Under the pieces are notes generated by a model. That model had not been told where the DNA came from. It did no database searches and saw nothing but the letters and a program-made list of their open reading frames with translations. Positions 1-7,237 of a DNA stretch of 44,453 nt are shown here, piece by piece; positions within the stretch are counted from its first letter, which is position 1; each line of letters begins with the position of its first letter. The stretch spans positions 1 to 44,453 of the forward strand of contig JBMHCG010000023.1 in NCBI GenBank assembly GCA_049890035.1, read 5' to 3'. The stretch comes from UBA11891 sp049890035. Lineage in GTDB: Bacteria > Bacteroidota > Bacteroidia > Flavobacteriales > Flavobacteriaceae. Both the position numbers and the translations under genes were made by a program.

Positions 1-237
1 GTTTAGTGAGTACAAGGGAGTACAACTGGGATAGATGAACAGGACAGCATCTTGTAAAGTTGTCTGCTGACAAGCAGAGTGTTGAAAAGGCTGACAGTTA
101 TACGGAGCAGTTTAACATTATTCTTTTAAAGGGGTAAAACCCTTTTAAGGGAGAAGTGCATCTAGACATCAAGTTACCAGAGCAGTTTAATATAGTATGA
201 TTAGAAATAGAAATGTTAAGTATATAAAAGTTTAAAT
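1..237. other. A+T-rich stretch without a recognisable gene
   Basis: No open frame longer than a few codons begins or ends here in a convincing way. A 10-base direct repeat (AGCAGTTTAA) occurs at 106-115 and 181-190, and a small hairpin (AAAGGG/CCCTTT) lies near 126-142. The stretch is probably the continuation of an accessory element that extends beyond the left edge. Confidence 0.4.
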
Positions 238-357
238 ATGATGGGATTGAAAAAAGATAAACACTTACAGATAAGGTTTAGTGAAGCAGAGTTAGAAAAG
301 TACAAGCAAATTGCAAGAGCTAGTAGTACATTGTGTAATATTAAAAAAGAGCTATGA
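238..357 (+). CDS. Tiny basic protein, possible ribbon-helix-helix fragment
   Basis: This is a 39-aa frame starting MMGLKKDKHLQIRFSEAE. The pattern of a short basic start, a beta-like 'LQIRFSE' and a helix 'AELEKYKQIA' resembles the N-terminus of small ribbon-helix-helix DNA-binding proteins found in mobilizable elements and phages. That is an analogy from pattern, not a family match. The stop overlaps the start of the next small frame (ATGATGA), which suggests translational coupling and argues that both are real. It could be a truncated mobilization-accessory gene. Confidence 0.35.
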   Translation: MMGLKKDKHLQIRFSEAELEKYKQIARASSTLCNIKKEL

Positions 358-485
358 TGGATGAGATAGTATTAAACATACCTAAAAAAAAGAAACAAGA
401 GTTAATTGAAATTGCTCATAAAAGAAGTTTGGTTTTAAATGAGTATATGTGGATATTAATAAATAATAGGATAGATAATGTATGA
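354..485 (+). CDS. Tiny basic protein coupled to the preceding frame
   Basis: A 43-aa frame beginning MMDEIVLNIPKKKKQEL. It again shows a short strand-like segment ('IVLNIP') followed by a Lys-rich helix, as expected of a small ribbon-helix-helix regulator, but it is too short for a confident assignment. It starts inside the stop region of the upstream tiny frame. A further 22-codon frame (504-572) follows before the lipoprotein gene. Such runs of minute overlapping frames are typical of phage or integrative-element DNA. Confidence 0.35.
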   Translation: MMDEIVLNIPKKKKQELIEIAHKRSLVLNEYMWILINNRIDNV

Positions 486-569
486 CTTAACAGATACAAA
501 CAAATGCAACAAAAAAGGATAGATATACGATATTATACTAAATACAAAGTGGCATTAAAATATAATCTA

Positions 570-577
570 TAATTTTG
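570..577 (+). promoter_or_regulatory. Candidate -7 promoter element (TAATTTTG)
   Basis: The octamer matches the Bacteroidota -7 consensus TAnnTTTG. Transcription would begin near 583, so the ATG at 594 rather than the TTG at 579 would be the start of the lipoprotein gene. No clear -33 TTG is visible at the usual spacing. Confidence 0.4.
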
Positions 578-593
578 ATTGTATATATCATTT

Positions 594-2477
594 ATGAAAA
601 ATAGATTTTCACTTGTTGTTTTCTATTTAATCTCTTTTGTAGTGTTAATCAGCTGTTCTTCTGAAGAGGAAACAACTCCACCTCCTAGTAATATTCAAAC
701 ACAACAACCAGAGCCTGAGCCACAACCTGAACCAACAACACCTGACCCTGTTCAATATACTTTGACAGTTACAGCTGGACAAGGTGGAGGTGTTTCAACA
801 GAGGGAGGTGATTTTCAAGAAGGGACAATTTTAAATGTAGTTGCTGAACCAAATTATGGATTTAGCTTCTCTGGTTGGTCTGATGGGAATTTCGATAGAG
901 AAAGACAAATAAATATTAGTGAAGATTTATCGATTACAGCATCGTTTGAAAGAAATATATTCACTCCTAATAATCCAACAATTTCAGCAATTAATCAAAC
1001 GGTAGGAGCATATATAAAGGAGAGTTTATTTCCTGGTTATCGTTTAAATTTCAGCTATAACAATCCATATTTATATCTAATTGATGATATACCTTATTTA
1101 ATAAATGAAAATGAAAAATGGTTTCCTACCGATAACAATTCAGTCTTTTTAGACTTTGACGATAATGGATATTTAGATTATTTCGGAATAATGAGGGGTG
1201 AAAATTGTACTACCAAAATCAGGGTGATAAAAAATATTTTTACCGATCAAAATGAGGCTTTTTTATATGATTCTCCTTATATGGAAAGTGCAATTGTAAG
1301 GCTTATTGATTCAAATGGAGATGGTCAAAATGAAATTATAGTTGGAGGTGCTAATAGTCATAGCTGTAATATTTATTCATTTGGAGTACCAGGAATAGTT
1401 CAAACATTGTATGGTCAACATCTACCTGTAAAAATTTACACTATGAATGATGATGGAACTTTTACAGTTAATGACATTACCCCTCCCCAATCAACTCACG
1501 ATTTTGCTACTGGTGATATAGATAATGATGGTGATCAAGATCTAATATATTTATCACAATTTACTTTTGTTGCAAATCCAAATCAATATGATGGAAGGCC
1601 ATTTATTTATTTAAACGATGGTAATGGAACTTTTACTGAAGTTGATTCTTATGAATATTTTGATGGTTTAAAGGAGATTGAAGACTACCACAGGGCTTGT
1701 GATGCATATAATTGTGCGGATCCTCATGTAACTTCCTTATCTACTGACTTGTTTGACTTAAATAATGATAATATTCTTGATTTAGTTATTAGTAATAATC
1801 ACGATTTAAGTTGGTTTTGGGATTTTAATGAAGATAATATCCCTGATGATTTTCTCTATCCTACAAAAATATTGTGGGGTTTAGGTGATGGAAAATTTGA
1901 CTTTGATAACTCAACGGAGTTATTAGCAAGTTCACTATCTGGATACAACTCACTTGTTAACCCTGGTTCAGTAGATACTTCAAACGGGGATAATCCAGGT
2001 TATTCAATTGTTAATCAATCATTTTTTGACTATAATCAGGATGGATATTATGATGTTTTTTTAAATGGAACTCCTGCATATAAAGGAGATTTTATTGTTG
2101 TTTTTAAAAACAATGGAGATGGAACGTTTGAAGAGGTCACAAATTCTGTAATTGATGAGAATTTCAATTTTACAAATGAATTAGGTAGAATTAGTGCTGA
2201 AACAAAAAAAGGGGAATCTCAAAAATATGAGAATTTCTTCATAGACTATGATGGTGATGGTGATTTTGATATGTTCCCAGTTGGCTCATTTGGTTTAAAT
2301 GGTCATTGGAATAGTGAATTAAACCTACAAGTTGATTATTCAAAGTTTATATTTTACCAGGATCACATTAGTGCTTCTTATAACCCTTACTACCCTGAAT
2401 GGTACTATAGAAATGATGGTGGTTATTTTAGAAAGACAAATCTGTGGGAGTGTGACAATCCAAACTGTATTGAATAA
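594..2477 (+). CDS. FG-GAP/VCBS-repeat surface lipoprotein with an InlB-type domain
   Basis: This 627-aa protein is predicted to be secreted and anchored as a lipoprotein. The signal peptide ends in a lipobox (LISC, Cys21) followed by SSEEE, which resembles the acidic lipoprotein-export signal of flavobacterial surface lipoproteins. A Pro/Glu/Gln-rich linker (about residues 28-52) leads to a domain at about 54-118 with the GGG..EGGDF..G....V.A.P..GF.F.GW pattern of divergent InlB-type repeats. From about 187 to the C-terminal part there are at least seven calcium-loop motifs of FG-GAP type (DFDDNGYLD, DSNGDGQNE, DIDNDGDQD, DLNNDNILD, DFNEDNIPD, DYNQDGYYD, DYDGDGDFD), expected to build a beta-propeller. 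I chose the ATG at 594 over the TTG at 579 because of the signal peptide and the promoter position. No C-terminal type IX sorting domain is evident. Its ligand is unknown. It lies inside a probable integrated element. Confidence 0.85.
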   Translation: MKNRFSLVVFYLISFVVLISCSSEEETTPPPSNIQTQQPEPEPQPEPTTPDPVQYTLTVTAGQGGGVSTEGGDFQEGTILNVVAEPNYGFSFSGWSDGNFDRERQINISEDLSITASFERNIFTPNNPTISAINQTVGAYIKESLFPGYRLNFSYNNPYLYLIDDIPYLINENEKWFPTDNNSVFLDFDDNGYLDYFGIMRGENCTTKIRVIKNIFTDQNEAFLYDSPYMESAIVRLIDSNGDGQNEIIVGGANSHSCNIYSFGVPGIVQTLYGQHLPVKIYTMNDDGTFTVNDITPPQSTHDFATGDIDNDGDQDLIYLSQFTFVANPNQYDGRPFIYLNDGNGTFTEVDSYEYFDGLKEIEDYHRACDAYNCADPHVTSLSTDLFDLNNDNILDLVISNNHDLSWFWDFNEDNIPDDFLYPTKILWGLGDGKFDFDNSTELLASSLSGYNSLVNPGSVDTSNGDNPGYSIVNQSFFDYNQDGYYDVFLNGTPAYKGDFIVVFKNNGDGTFEEVTNSVIDENFNFTNELGRISAETKKGESQKYENFFIDYDGDGDFDMFPVGSFGLNGHWNSELNLQVDYSKFIFYQDHISASYNPYYPEWYYRNDGGYFRKTNLWECDNPNCIE

Positions 2478-2507
2478 TATCCAAATAAAGTACTAGAATT
2501 TATTTTC

Positions 2508-2681
2508 TCAACTTAGGTATGAAGTACTCCAAAAGAAAGCCATAAGACAGCATATCCCTATTACTAATAAGTAACCTTCTTCATCACTAATACCCATATA
2601 ATTATCTCCTAAATGTGAGGTAGAAAGTATCATACCAGAGAATAGCAGGAAATAGAAAAATAACTTTTTAAGAATTAACAT
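2508..2681 (-). CDS. 57-aa putative membrane protein
   Basis: The frame starts MLILKKLFFYFLLFSGMIL, a basic N-terminus followed by a hydrophobic helix, then an acidic middle (MGISDEEGY) and a second hydrophobic stretch (LLVIGICCLMAFFW). It would make a small protein with two membrane segments, or a signal sequence plus one segment. It fills an otherwise empty gap and faces the flanking genes. Its function is not recognisable. The ordered hydrophobic/polar layout supports it, but no homology was available. Confidence 0.4.
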   Translation of the reverse strand: MLILKKLFFYFLLFSGMILSTSHLGDNYMGISDEEGYLLVIGICCLMAFFWSTSYLS

Positions 2682-2693
2682 TAAATCAAATAT

Positions 2694-2918
2694 ATGGGAA
2701 GAACAGCCGGTACTCCAAATAAAGTAACAGCAGAAGTTAGAGGCAGATTAGAAGTCCTAATTGATGGTTTAATCAACTCTATACAAATAGATGATTTAAA
2801 TAACACACAGAAGATTAAGATGCTTCAATTAGCCTTGCAATACACTTTACCAAGACTACTTCAAGCTAAAATAGAAAATGACCATAAAGAAGATAAGGAT
2901 ATGCCATTATTCCTATAG
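2694..2918 (+). CDS. Small phage-type protein, terminase-small-subunit-like N-terminus
   Basis: A 74-aa protein starting MGRTAGTPNKVTAEVR. The GR..GTPNK..E.R motif is typical of the DNA-binding N-terminus of phage small terminase subunits and related short proteins of Bacteroidota mobile elements. The rest is two predicted helices (residues about 20-58) and an acidic tail. It is much shorter than a full terminase subunit, so it may be a stand-alone regulator or a remnant. The assignment rests on the N-terminal motif only. Confidence 0.5.
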   Translation: MGRTAGTPNKVTAEVRGRLEVLIDGLINSIQIDDLNNTQKIKMLQLALQYTLPRLLQAKIENDHKEDKDMPLFL

Positions 2919-2984
2919 TGATGCAAGTTTAAAAAGATTTGATATTTAAAATTAGTTTGGATAAAATAGAATCAGAAACTGTTG

Positions 2985-3110
2985 ATGATTAGTATGTCCG
3001 GACTAACAAAGAAGATAGTTAACTGGAAAGTAGTAATTCTAAAGAACAACAGCAGGATTACACCATCAGAATATTTTAAATTGAGGCAAAAAAAAGCTAA
3101 AAAGGGGTAA
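2985..3110 (+). CDS. Tiny basic hypothetical protein
   Basis: A 41-aa Lys/Arg-rich frame (start MISMSGLTKKIVNW, with a second ATG at 2994). It could be a basic nucleic-acid-binding peptide or chance. Its position in the accessory stretch, between the terminase-like gene and tRNA-His, is its only context. Confidence 0.25.
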   Translation: MISMSGLTKKIVNWKVVILKNNSRITPSEYFKLRQKKAKKG

Positions 3111-3143
3111 AAATAGACCTATTTTGTAGTTAATATTGTAGTT

Positions 3144-3175
3144 AAAAAAAGGGACTGCATTACTGCAATCCCTTT
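3144..3175 (-). terminator. Intrinsic terminator downstream of tRNA-His
   Basis: AAAGGGACTGCA (3148-3159) pairs with TGCAATCCCTTT (3164-3175) around a TTAC loop with a single C/A mismatch. Read on the minus strand, the hairpin is followed by a run of seven T. It sits just past the 3' end of tRNA-His. Confidence 0.7.
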
Positions 3176-3182
3176 GTTTTAC

Positions 3183-3260
3183 TGGGGTGGAAGATCGGTC
3201 TCGAACCGACGACCTCCTGAACCACAATCAGGCGCTCTAACCAACTGAGCTACAACCACC
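3183..3260 (-). tRNA. tRNA-His (GTG anticodon)
   Basis: The reverse complement begins GGTGGTTGTAGCTCAG and folds into a cloverleaf with anticodon stem CCTGA/TCAGG around TTGTGGT, which gives anticodon GTG (His). The extra 5' G (position -1) opposite C73 is the histidine identity element. The T arm is GTCGG/CCGAT. The acceptor stem has two adjacent T-T mismatches (positions 5-68 and 6-67). CCA appears to be encoded at 3185-3183, unlike the tRNA-Glu in this window. The gene's 3' end faces the accessory stretch at 1-3180. Confidence 0.93.
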
Positions 3261-3272
3261 ATATTTTAAGCG

Positions 3273-3298
3273 CAAATATAAGGGATTTTTTGAATCAA
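3273..3298 (-). promoter_or_regulatory. Promoter of tRNA-His
   Basis: On the minus strand, TTG (3298-3296), 15 bases, then TATATTTG (3280-3273), a perfect TAnnTTTG -7 element ending 12 bases before the tRNA 5' end. Confidence 0.6.
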
Positions 3299-3659
3299 GA
3301 AATAATGTTTGTCCCTGTTTGAACTTTTAATCAAACAACAAAAAAGTAATCTTTAGAGGGGATCAAATAATGATTCTTTTAACTTGCCTCTTCTGTATTG
3401 CATTGATTTTTCCAATTACTAAAGACAGAATCATTCTGAATAATATTACTGAATTATGTGCTACATAATCTCAAAACATGGCAATCAAAAAACATAAAAT
3501 AAAAATCTACTCTATTCCCAAATATTAAATAATCCATCTCTAAGTAAAGGGGGATTGAATCGATTTGATTTTACATCCTTTAGAGGATAAAATGGGTCCG
3601 GATTGGATGGATTTGTATAACTTGACAGATAATTATTGTATGTCAACCACGATTCACCT
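3299..3659. other. Intergenic stretch with no supported gene
   Basis: Only very short frames are present (for example 32 codons from 3370). No hairpin with a T-tract, tRNA or repeat of note was seen. It may carry the promoter of the small membrane-protein gene at 3660, but no TAnnTTTG octamer is placed convincingly. Confidence 0.4.
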
Positions 3660-3860
3660 ATGAGATTATTTCTTAATATTTGCGCTTGTCTTTTTTACTT
3701 ACTTTCATTTTTCTTCTTGTTTATTTCCCATTGGGAAAAGGCAAAGACAGCTGCTATTGTAACAGCCCTTTGGGGGATAGGTTTTATACTTCAAGCCCAT
3801 GCATTCCCGTCTAGAACCTTCAATCCCGAAAAATGGTTTCAAAATAAAGGACGGGACTAG
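3660..3860 (+). CDS. 66-aa putative membrane protein
   Basis: From the ATG at 3660 the protein reads MRLFLNICACLFYLLSF and contains two hydrophobic segments (about residues 4-22 and 30-46) joined by a short basic loop (HWEKAKT). It has a polar C-terminal tail rich in Phe, Asn and Lys. A TTG eight codons upstream is possible but adds a charged start that fits a membrane protein less well. The function is unknown and no family was recognised. The region around it is sparsely coding. Confidence 0.5.
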   Translation: MRLFLNICACLFYLLSFFFLFISHWEKAKTAAIVTALWGIGFILQAHAFPSRTFNPEKWFQNKGRD

Positions 3861-3886
3861 CTCAAAGGATCTACACCCGAGGGATG

Positions 3887-4093
3887 CTAGAATAAAGGGT
3901 TTTTAAATATGTTGATGTCTATATATTTCTTTTCCAAACCCCAGAAGGTTATTCGGATAAAGTTTATGAGTTGCATGTATGGGATCATAATGATGTTTAA
4001 GAGAATGAGTGTGGCTTTCCATAGCACCCAGAACAATACAAAAAATATCCCCCCCAGAAAGAGGAGAAAAAAGTAAAATATTTCTGGACCCAT
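3887..4093 (-). CDS. Putative small membrane protein
   Basis: A 68-aa frame starting MGPEIFYFFLLFLGGIFF, with one long or two adjacent hydrophobic helices (about residues 4-45) and a basic, aromatic C-terminus. An upstream ATG at 4195 would add 34 residues of unremarkable sequence. The family is not recognised. Convergent with the small gene at 3660-3860. Coding status is uncertain because hydrophobic frames arise easily in A+T-rich DNA. Confidence 0.35.
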   Translation of the reverse strand: MGPEIFYFFLLFLGGIFFVLFWVLWKATLILLNIIMIPYMQLINFIRITFWGLEKKYIDINIFKNPLF

Positions 4094-4445
4094 GCTATAA
4101 AAATAAGTGAAATTCAGTGGAGGGCTAACTCCCAACATTACTCTTGTAATTTTTTTTTTAATATTTTGTTGAATCAAAGTATTGCAAATTATCATAACAG
4201 AAATCGATACTTTCTCCTATCCCTTATATTTTACCCTAGAATCCCTTAAATAACATTGAGTAGAATCATTTAAAACCGAATTCGTGTAGCTTTGTCTTAA
4301 AAGGGTTTGATGTTTTCTACTAAACCACTTCGTCATTGACTGAAACATTCGTTTTTGAATAGGTTTAAAAAAGCTGTGTAAAAAATGTCTTTATTGCTTT
4401 GATGTTAAAGTGATCTGAAAAAGTGAAAAAACGAACGCGCCCCTG
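4094..4445. other. Intergenic stretch downstream of bshB1
   Basis: I see no supported gene. A 43-codon minus-strand frame (4348-4217) exists but has no recognisable features. A TAGCTTTG octamer near 4289 fits the -7 consensus on the plus strand but leads to no gene. No clear terminator for the large minus-strand operon ending at 4446 was found. Confidence 0.4.
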
Positions 4446-5165
4446 CTACAATAAAGATTCCCAACTGTCCATAGCTACAGGTTTTTCAACCGTAAAACCT
4501 TCGGCTGCTTCCACACCAATCAATCGGCCAAGATTTCTTGCCCGGTAGCGTACACTCTCAATAAAATTTTTACTGCTAATAGGTGTTTCTGGCTCCTCTG
4601 TATTTGGATCGTAAAATTGCGATCGATACGCAGCCACGGCCTTCATTTTTCTTTCTAAAAACCCACTGATATCCAAACACATTTCCGGTGTAATCTCTTG
4701 CCATTGTATGTAGTGAAAAACATGCTTGGGACGCCAAGCCTTTTGTGGTGAACCATCTTCATGGGAAGTATGTATTTTCGGAAGACCGCTTAGAAAACAA
4801 GCTGTGCTGACCAAAGTACTCCCCTTTTCGTGATCTGTATGACGATCCCGAATAGCATTGCAAAAGACAACCGCTGGCTGATGGGTTCGAATTTTTTTAA
4901 TAAGAGCCAATTGATGGGATTGATCGTTGGTGAAAAAACCATCAGTAAAGCCCATATTCTCACGAAATGCAACGCCGAGAATGGCAGCTGCCTGGGTTGC
5001 CTCTTCTTTTCTAATTGCGGCAGAACCACGAGTGCCCAATTCCCCCCGAGTAAGATCGATAATTCCGACCGTTTTACCACGTTGTGTATGTTTTGCCAAA
5101 GTCCCCCCCACTCCGAGTTCTACATCGTCTGGATGGGCACCAAAAGCTAGTAAATCTACTTTCAT
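4446..5165 (-). CDS. bshB1: Bacillithiol biosynthesis deacetylase BshB1
   Basis: This 239-aa PIG-L/LmbE-family zinc enzyme removes the acetyl group from GlcNAc-malate to give GlcN-malate, the second step of bacillithiol synthesis. The diagnostic metal motif AHPDD (His11, Asp14) is near the N-terminus and the third ligand lies in DRHTDHEKG (about His109-His112). Length and the start MKVDLLAFGAHPDDVE are typical of BshB1. Its ATG overlaps the stop of the upstream PLP enzyme by 4 bases, so the two are translationally coupled, which links cysteine supply to a cysteine-containing thiol. Confidence 0.92.
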   Translation of the reverse strand: MKVDLLAFGAHPDDVELGVGGTLAKHTQRGKTVGIIDLTRGELGTRGSAAIRKEEATQAAAILGVAFRENMGFTDGFFTNDQSHQLALIKKIRTHQPAVVFCNAIRDRHTDHEKGSTLVSTACFLSGLPKIHTSHEDGSPQKAWRPKHVFHYIQWQEITPEMCLDISGFLERKMKAVAAYRSQFYDPNTEEPETPISSKNFIESVRYRARNLGRLIGVEAAEGFTVEKPVAMDSWESLL

Positions 5166-6313
5166 TGCACGGCTTTATTCAAGGCTTGTTCAAGATCATA
5201 ACACAAATCTTCTTTGGCTTCAATACCACAAGAAAAACGAATCAACCCAGGAGTAATCCCTTGTTGAAGCCGTTCTTCTTCTGTTAGCAAGGCATGAGAG
5301 GCCAATCGCGGTTGCAAAACAGTACTTTCAACACCTGCTAAACTCATCGCAGGCTTAATCAATTGGAGCGCACGCAAAAAAGTGTTGACAGATACCCCAG
5401 GCCCCAGTTCAAAAGAAAGCATGCCCCCAAAACCTTTCATTTGCCTCGTTGCCAAATCGTGATCGGGATGTGAAGATAATCCGGGATAATAGACCGTTTG
5501 TATTTCTGGCTTTGCATCCAAAAAGTGTGCTAATGACAATGCATTTTGATTTTGAGCCTGAACACGAAGAGATAAGGTTTTGATACTCCGCTCCAACAAC
5601 CATACAGTCATATCACTAAGGCTCCCTCCATAATTAATCGCCGATTGATAAATGCGATCCAATAAAGAGGCTGAACCTATCACGGCACCAGCTGTAATAT
5701 CAGAATGACCGCCTAAATATTTGGTAGCACTGTGCAGTACGATATCAATACCCCAAGCGATGGGGTTTTGGTTAACTGGACTAGCAAATGTATTGTCGAT
5801 CATTGTCCATAATCCCCGTGCCGTTGCAAGTTTGGATATGGCCTCCAAGTCAACAAGTTTTAACAAGGGATTGCTGGGAGTTTCTATATAAAGTCCTTTG
5901 GTGGTGGGCCCAATCAGTTTTTCAAAATCTGCTGCTTGCAAACCCTCTGTAAAGTCAAATGTGATTCCTTGTTTGGGAAATTCAGTTTTGATAAAGTTTC
6001 GAGTCCCCCCGTAAATATCATTTTGAAAAACAACATGATCACCTTGCTGAAGCAATCCAATCAAAGCCGAACTTACAGCGGCCATCCCCGATCCAAAAAC
6101 CAATGCCTTCTCCCCGCCTTCTAAAGCTGCCAATTTCAAATTCAAACCCTCCTGGTTGGGGGTATTGTAATAGCGTGGATAACGTTTTGTTTCTACATCA
6201 TCAAAAGCATAGGCTGTTGACAGGTAAATGGGAGACACCACACCGTGATATAGTGTATCCTTGATTTCGCCTGTGTGGACGCAATGGGTTTGAAATGCGC
6301 GAGAGGGTTTCAT
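5162..6313 (-). CDS. PLP-dependent transsulfuration enzyme (cystathionine gamma-synthase/beta-lyase family)
   Basis: A 383-aa Cys/Met-metabolism PLP enzyme. The catalytic lysine is in the SATKYLGGHSD motif (Lys198); FGSGMAA (about 73-79) binds the cofactor phosphate, and the NPLL and DNTFASP motifs of the family are present. Family members make or cleave cystathionine in methionine/cysteine interconversion, and sequence alone does not settle which reaction this one performs. The ATG at 6313 overlaps the TGA of the upstream peroxidase gene (ATGA), and the stop overlaps bshB1. An in-frame extension further upstream lies inside the peroxidase gene and is not used. The context suggests supplying cysteine for bacillithiol. 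Confidence 0.9.
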   Translation of the reverse strand: MKPSRAFQTHCVHTGEIKDTLYHGVVSPIYLSTAYAFDDVETKRYPRYYNTPNQEGLNLKLAALEGGEKALVFGSGMAAVSSALIGLLQQGDHVVFQNDIYGGTRNFIKTEFPKQGITFDFTEGLQAADFEKLIGPTTKGLYIETPSNPLLKLVDLEAISKLATARGLWTMIDNTFASPVNQNPIAWGIDIVLHSATKYLGGHSDITAGAVIGSASLLDRIYQSAINYGGSLSDMTVWLLERSIKTLSLRVQAQNQNALSLAHFLDAKPEIQTVYYPGLSSHPDHDLATRQMKGFGGMLSFELGPGVSVNTFLRALQLIKPAMSLAGVESTVLQPRLASHALLTEEERLQQGITPGLIRFSCGIEAKEDLCYDLEQALNKAVQ

Positions 6314-6870
6314 CAGTTGGTCAGCCATTCGATTACTTCCGGTGCATTGGGCTCTGTTCGAGGTGCGATTACTTTTTCCAAGCGACCATTCGAGCCGATT
6401 AGATACTTTTGAAAATTCCATGTGACTTTGGAATCCATCACCCCATTGAGTGCTTCTGTCGTTAAAAACTGATACAGCGGGTGCATGTCATTCCCTTTGA
6501 CTGAGATCTTCGACATCATCGGGAACGTTACCCCATAGTTGGCTTTACAAAAGGCAACGATTTCTTCATCGGTCCCCGGTTCTTGACGAAGGAAATTGTT
6601 CGCTGGAAATCCAACTATCACAAAGTCTTTGTCTTGATAATTTTCGTAAAGTGTCTGTAAATCTTCATACTGAGGAGTCAAACCACATTTGGAAGCGGTA
6701 TTTACAATCATGATTTTTTTCCCTTTCAGTGTACTGAAATCAAATGTTTCACCATAGATATCTTCTACCTTAAATTGAAAAATTGTCTTACTCATAACGG
6801 ATTTGTTTTGTGCCACTAAGGAGGTTGCCATCAACAGAAGCAATACCCCAAAAGAAATGGATTTATGCAT
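6313..6870 (-). CDS. Exported glutathione-peroxidase-family thiol peroxidase
   Basis: A 185-aa protein with a signal peptide (MHKSISFGVLLLLMATSLVAQ) and a thioredoxin-fold peroxidase domain. The catalytic site NTASKCGLT places a cysteine (Cys62) where animal enzymes have selenocysteine. FPANNFLRQEPGTDEEI and the WNF motif (TWNFQKYL) complete the catalytic tetrad region. Members of this cysteine group normally use thioredoxin rather than glutathione. It would act in the periplasm to reduce peroxides. It opens a three-gene overlapping set with the transsulfuration enzyme and bshB1, so thiol and redox functions are grouped. Confidence 0.9.
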   Translation of the reverse strand: MHKSISFGVLLLLMATSLVAQNKSVMSKTIFQFKVEDIYGETFDFSTLKGKKIMIVNTASKCGLTPQYEDLQTLYENYQDKDFVIVGFPANNFLRQEPGTDEEIVAFCKANYGVTFPMMSKISVKGNDMHPLYQFLTTEALNGVMDSKVTWNFQKYLIGSNGRLEKVIAPRTEPNAPEVIEWLTN

Positions 6871-6922
6871 AGAATTTTTTTGTTAAAATACATTAAATAA
6901 TGCAAATCAAGAAGCACCTACT

Positions 6923-7237
6923 TTACACAATTTCAGCACTTAAACCGGCATCTAAAAGTGCTTGGCATCTTGGCTCTAAATCGTTGTAAGGACCTGTTTT
7001 AACTACACATTTACCGGTGTAGTGAACCAATAAAGCACATTGTTCTGCCTGTTGTGGATGGTGCTCGCAAACGCGTATCAGGGTTTCAATGACGTGTGTA
7101 AAAGTATTGATGTCATCGTTATATAAAATAATTTCATGCTCTTTATCTTCAATCGTATCAACCTGAATATCTTCTTTAGGCTGTATCACTGGTTTTTTTT
7201 CAGTGGTTTTTTTGAAATAAAATTGCAACCCAATCAT
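6923..7237 (-). CDS. clpS: ATP-dependent Clp protease adaptor ClpS
   Basis: A 104-aa cytoplasmic adaptor that delivers N-degron substrates to ClpA/ClpC with ClpP. The core motif ILYNDDINTFTHVIETL (residues about 37-53) contains the conserved Asn-Asp-Asp and the helix that forms the N-end-residue pocket. The Gln-Ala-Glu..C..L..VH..G helix and the conserved C-terminus (GLSAEIV) follow. The N-terminal tail is variable, as usual. The first 38 bases lie inside the end of prmA, an unusually long overlap that suggests coupled translation. Confidence 0.93.
   Translation of the reverse strand: MIGLQFYFKKTTEKKPVIQPKEDIQVDTIEDKEHEIILYNDDINTFTHVIETLIRVCEHHPQQAEQCALLVHYTGKCVVKTGPYNDLEPRCQALLDAGLSAEIV

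Noticed and set aside
106..190. Repeated AGCAGTTTAA as an iteron or CRISPR-like repeat
   Set aside because: Only two copies, 10 bases long and unevenly placed; no array is present.
3370..3468. 32-codon hydrophobic frame between tRNA-His and the small membrane gene
   Set aside because: Too short, A+T-rich DNA yields such frames often, and nothing supports its start.
4217..4348. 43-codon minus-strand frame downstream of bshB1
   Set aside because: No recognisable motif or hydrophobic layout, no promoter, and the region otherwise looks non-coding.
6314..6421. N-terminal extension of the transsulfuration enzyme
   Set aside because: The extension lies inside the peroxidase gene in another frame; the ATGA overlap at 6313 gives the standard start.
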